In this document: positions 6,971 to 8,732 of the stretch, piece by piece
Position numbering within the stretch: position 1 is the stretch's first letter
Layout of the letters: each line of letters starts with the position of its first letter
NCBI GenBank assembly: GCA_021782675.1
Contig: JAJXUS010000064.1
Coordinates: 1-8,732, forward strand
DNA: 8,732 bases
Source of the DNA: Acidobacteriota bacterium
GTDB taxonomy: Bacteria; Acidobacteriota; Terriglobia; Terriglobales; Acidobacteriaceae
Reading direction: 5' to 3'
Position numbers and translations under genes: made by a program
The notes under the pieces: generated by a model
What the model was told of the DNA's origin: nothing
The model's input: the letters and a program-made list of their open reading frames with translations, nothing else
The model's database searches: none

Positions 6971-7026
6971 CGCACCCGACTGTATCATTCTAAGGTTAGA
7001 CAGCGGGAAGGCGAATTCCGTCACGG
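6971..7026. promoter_or_regulatory. Divergent intergenic region with palindrome and possible overlapping -10 boxes
   Basis: This 56-bp gap must carry the start signals of both the secreted-protein gene and waaA, unless waaA is read from elsewhere. Seen: TATCAT (6983-6988, 5 of 6 to the -10 consensus on +), TAGAAT on the minus strand (complement of 6987-6992, 5 of 6), and the palindrome TCTAA-GG-TTAGA (6989-7000) that overlaps the latter. No good -35 match is visible for either. A minus transcript from TAGAAT would start near 6980, which agrees with ATG 6970 and excludes ATG 6988. The waaA side has GGGAAGG (7005-7011), which is 15 nt from the ATG and so too far for a standard ribosome site. 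Confidence 0.35.
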
Positions 7027-8325
7027 ATGACATTGTTTTTCTACAACCTGGGGCTGGCCCTGGCGCTGCTGATGAGCGCGCCGTGGTGGCTGTGGAAGAT
7101 GGCCACCACGCACAAGTACCGGCAGGGGCTGGGGGAGCGCCTCGGTCGGGTGCCGGAGCGTCTGCGGCAGGGCGCCAAGCCAATCCTGTGGCTGCACGCG
7201 GTTTCGGTGGGCGAGGTGCTTGCGGTGAGCCGGCTGATCGGTGAGCTGGACCAGGAGTTTCCCGGGTACAGGCTGGTGATCTCCACCACGACGCGGACCG
7301 GGCAGGAGCTGGCACGACAGCGGTTCGGGGCGGAGCGCGTGTTCTACTGCCCGCTCGACCTGGGCTGGGCGGTACGGGCATATCTCGACGCACTGCGGCC
7401 GCGGATGATGATTCTGGCGGAGACGGAGTTCTGGCCGAACCTGCTCAACGGCTGCTTCCGGCGCGGCGTTCCCGTGGCGGTGGTGAACGCGCGCATCTCT
7501 GACCGCTCCTGGCCGCGCTACCGGCGCATGCGGTGGCTGTGGAAGCGATTTTTGAATCGGCTGTCGCGGGTGCTGGCGCAGAGTGAGACCGACGCGGCGC
7601 GGCTGCGGGCTCTGGGCTGCGCGGCGGATGCCGTGACCGTGGCGGGGAATCTGAAGTTTGACGTGCGGGCCGCGCAAGAGAGCGAGGCCACGGGCCTGCT
7701 GCGCGCACAGAGCGCGGGGCTGCGGTTTGTGGTGGCGGGCAGCACGCTGGAGGGCGAAGAGGCGGCGCTGATGGAGGCGTGGCCGAGGCTGCTCGCAGCC
7801 GATGCGCGTCTGGCGATGGTGCTGGCGCCAAGGCATCCGGAGAGGTTTGCCCCGGTGGCTGCGCTACTGGATCGGGCGGGCGTAGCTTGGGTGCGTCGCT
7901 CGCAGTGGGGTGTTGCGCCGCGGCCAGTGCGGCGGGGCGAGGTTATCCTGCTCGACACCATCGGCGAACTGGCCGGCGTCTATGCGCTGGCCGCGGTAGC
8001 GTTTGTGGGCGGCAGCGTGGTGGCGGCGGGCGGGCACAATCCGCTGGAGCCGGCGCAATTCGGCGTGCCCATCGTGATGGGGCCGCACTACGCCAATTTT
8101 CGCGCCATTACCGAAGACCTGTTGACGCACAAGGCGCTGCGCATCGCGGAGAAGTCCGCGTTGGCCGCGACTCTGACGGAGCTGCTGATGAATGGCGCCG
8201 AGGCCGAGGCGATGGGCGCCCGCGCCAGGCATGTTTTTGACGCGCAGGCGGGTGCGACCGCGCGTTGTGTGCAGGCGCTGCGGGCGTTGCTGCCGGACAC
8301 TCCGCCGAGGGGGCGGCAACCGTGA
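7027..8325 (+). CDS. waaA: 3-deoxy-D-manno-octulosonic acid (Kdo) transferase
   Basis: WaaA (KdtA) moves Kdo from CMP-Kdo onto the lipid A precursor at the inner face of the cytoplasmic membrane, the first inner-core step of LPS. Seen in its 432 residues (the usual length): an N-terminal hydrophobic membrane-anchor segment (4-24), WLHAVSVGE (55-63) containing the Glu of the SVGE motif that serves as catalytic base in characterised homologues, ETEFWPN (132-138), NARISDRS (154-161), GNLKFD (207-212), the donor-side PRHPERF (268-274), DTIGEL (310-315), FVGGS (326-330) and GGHNPLEP (335-342). All are hallmarks of this GT-B family enzyme (GT30). Whether it adds one or more Kdo residues cannot be told. 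The ATG at 7027 matches the family's N-terminus although it has no clear ribosome site. The stop overlaps the lpxK start by 4 bp, so translation is likely coupled. Confidence 0.96.
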   Translation: MTLFFYNLGLALALLMSAPWWLWKMATTHKYRQGLGERLGRVPERLRQGAKPILWLHAVSVGEVLAVSRLIGELDQEFPGYRLVISTTTRTGQELARQRFGAERVFYCPLDLGWAVRAYLDALRPRMMILAETEFWPNLLNGCFRRGVPVAVVNARISDRSWPRYRRMRWLWKRFLNRLSRVLAQSETDAARLRALGCAADAVTVAGNLKFDVRAAQESEATGLLRAQSAGLRFVVAGSTLEGEEAALMEAWPRLLAADARLAMVLAPRHPERFAPVAALLDRAGVAWVRRSQWGVAPRPVRRGEVILLDTIGELAGVYALAAVAFVGGSVVAAGGHNPLEPAQFGVPIVMGPHYANFRAITEDLLTHKALRIAEKSALAATLTELLMNGAEAEAMGARARHVFDAQAGATARCVQALRALLPDTPPRGRQP

Positions 8326-8732
8326 ACATGAGCCGCAAGCTGCTGCTGCCGCTGGTGCCGGTCTACCGGCTGGGGCTGGCGCTGCGCGCGTGGCGGCTGC
8401 GCAGCGGGCAGGAGCAGGTACGGCGGTTGCGCTGGCCGGTGGTGAGCATCGGCAACCTCTCGGTGGGCGGCGCGGGCAAGACGCCGTTGACGATTGCGCT
8501 GGCGCGGGCGCTCGCCGCGCGCGGTTTGCGCGTAGATGTGCTCTCGCGCGGCTATGGGCGGCGCTCCACGCTTCCTCTGGCGGTAGATCCCGCGGGCACG
8601 GCGGAGGAGTTTGGCGACGAGCCGCTGGTGATTGCGCGCGAGGCCGGCGTGCCGGTGTTTGTGGCGGCGGAACGCTATGAGCCCGGACTGCTGGCCGATT
8701 CCGAAGAATCCTTCGGCATGCACCTGCTCGAC
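8322..8732 (+). CDS. lpxK: Tetraacyldisaccharide 4'-kinase, N-terminal part (runs off window)
   Basis: LpxK phosphorylates the 4' position of the lipid A disaccharide at the inner membrane, just before Kdo addition by WaaA. The 137 residues present (family about 320-360) show the N-terminal hydrophobic/basic membrane-binding helix (6-37), VSIGNLSVGGAGKTP (41-55) with the P-loop GGAGKT (49-54), SRGYGR (75-80), GDEP (98-101) and VFVAAERYE (112-120). The window stops at HLLD, where the family's DDGFQ motif is expected to begin. I chose the GTG at 8322, giving a GTGA overlap with the waaA stop, because GAGGGGG (8307-8313) lies 8 nt upstream; an in-frame ATG at 8328 is the alternative and sits 14 nt away. 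The waaA-lpxK order puts two consecutive lipid A-Kdo enzymes in one transcript. Confidence 0.95.
   Translation, partial: MNMSRKLLLPLVPVYRLGLALRAWRLRSGQEQVRRLRWPVVSIGNLSVGGAGKTPLTIALARALAARGLRVDVLSRGYGRRSTLPLAVDPAGTAEEFGDEPLVIAREAGVPVFVAAERYEPGLLADSEESFGMHLLD

Noticed and set aside
6971..7393. Upstream extension of the secreted-protein frame to 354 codons
   Set aside because: The extension is Pro/Ala/Arg-rich, antisense to conserved waaA sequence, and would bury the signal peptide inside the protein.
7021..7836. Minus-strand 271-codon frame opposite waaA
   Set aside because: It is His/Pro/Arg/Gln-rich shadow coding against a gene with all Kdo transferase motifs.
1..8732. Defence island, prophage, transposon, CRISPR or tRNA-linked insertion
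   Set aside because: No transposase, integrase, nuclease, repeat array, terminal inverted repeats or tRNA-like fold was seen; the genes present are mostly housekeeping envelope genes.

Overview
This 8.7 kb window looks like ordinary chromosome of a diderm (LPS-making) bacterium with fairly high GC. The style of the outer-membrane proteins, the DUF4256 and DUF6496 genes, and the WaaA/LpxK sequences fit Acidobacteriota (Terriglobia/Acidobacteriaceae-like). That placement is inference from recognition, not from a search. I see no mobile element, CRISPR array, tRNA, rRNA or integrase.

Left block (1-5163, + strand): the C-terminal part of an Omp85-family outer-membrane barrel (TamA-like, cut by the window start), followed after 10 bp by a complete 1370-residue TamB-like protein. 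The pair is a classic translocation and assembly module: a barrel in the outer membrane and a long beta-rich protein, anchored in the inner membrane, that crosses the periplasm. The operon ends at a very strong 13-bp hairpin with a T-rich tail (5188-5226).

Middle block (5215-6970, - strand): three small genes pointing the other way. In transcription order from right to left they are a secreted protein of unknown function (213 aa), a full-length DUF4256 protein (188 aa), and a very basic Lys/Ser-rich, histone-like DUF6496 protein (114 aa). The last one ends inside the tamB terminator hairpin, so the two blocks are convergent.

Right block (7027-8732, + strand): waaA (Kdo transferase) and the start of lpxK (lipid A 4'-kinase), overlapping by 4 bp. 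They carry out adjacent steps of lipid A-Kdo synthesis; lpxK runs off the window end. The 56-bp gap between the secreted-protein gene and waaA is divergent and holds a small palindrome with possible overlapping -10 boxes.

Taken together, both flanking blocks build the outer membrane (protein or lipid delivery, and LPS), with three less understood genes between them. I found no convincing new multi-gene system. The best second-look items are the regular ~100-residue repeat in TamB, the uncharacterised secreted protein with a His cluster, the histone-like gene, and the terminator shared at the convergent junction.
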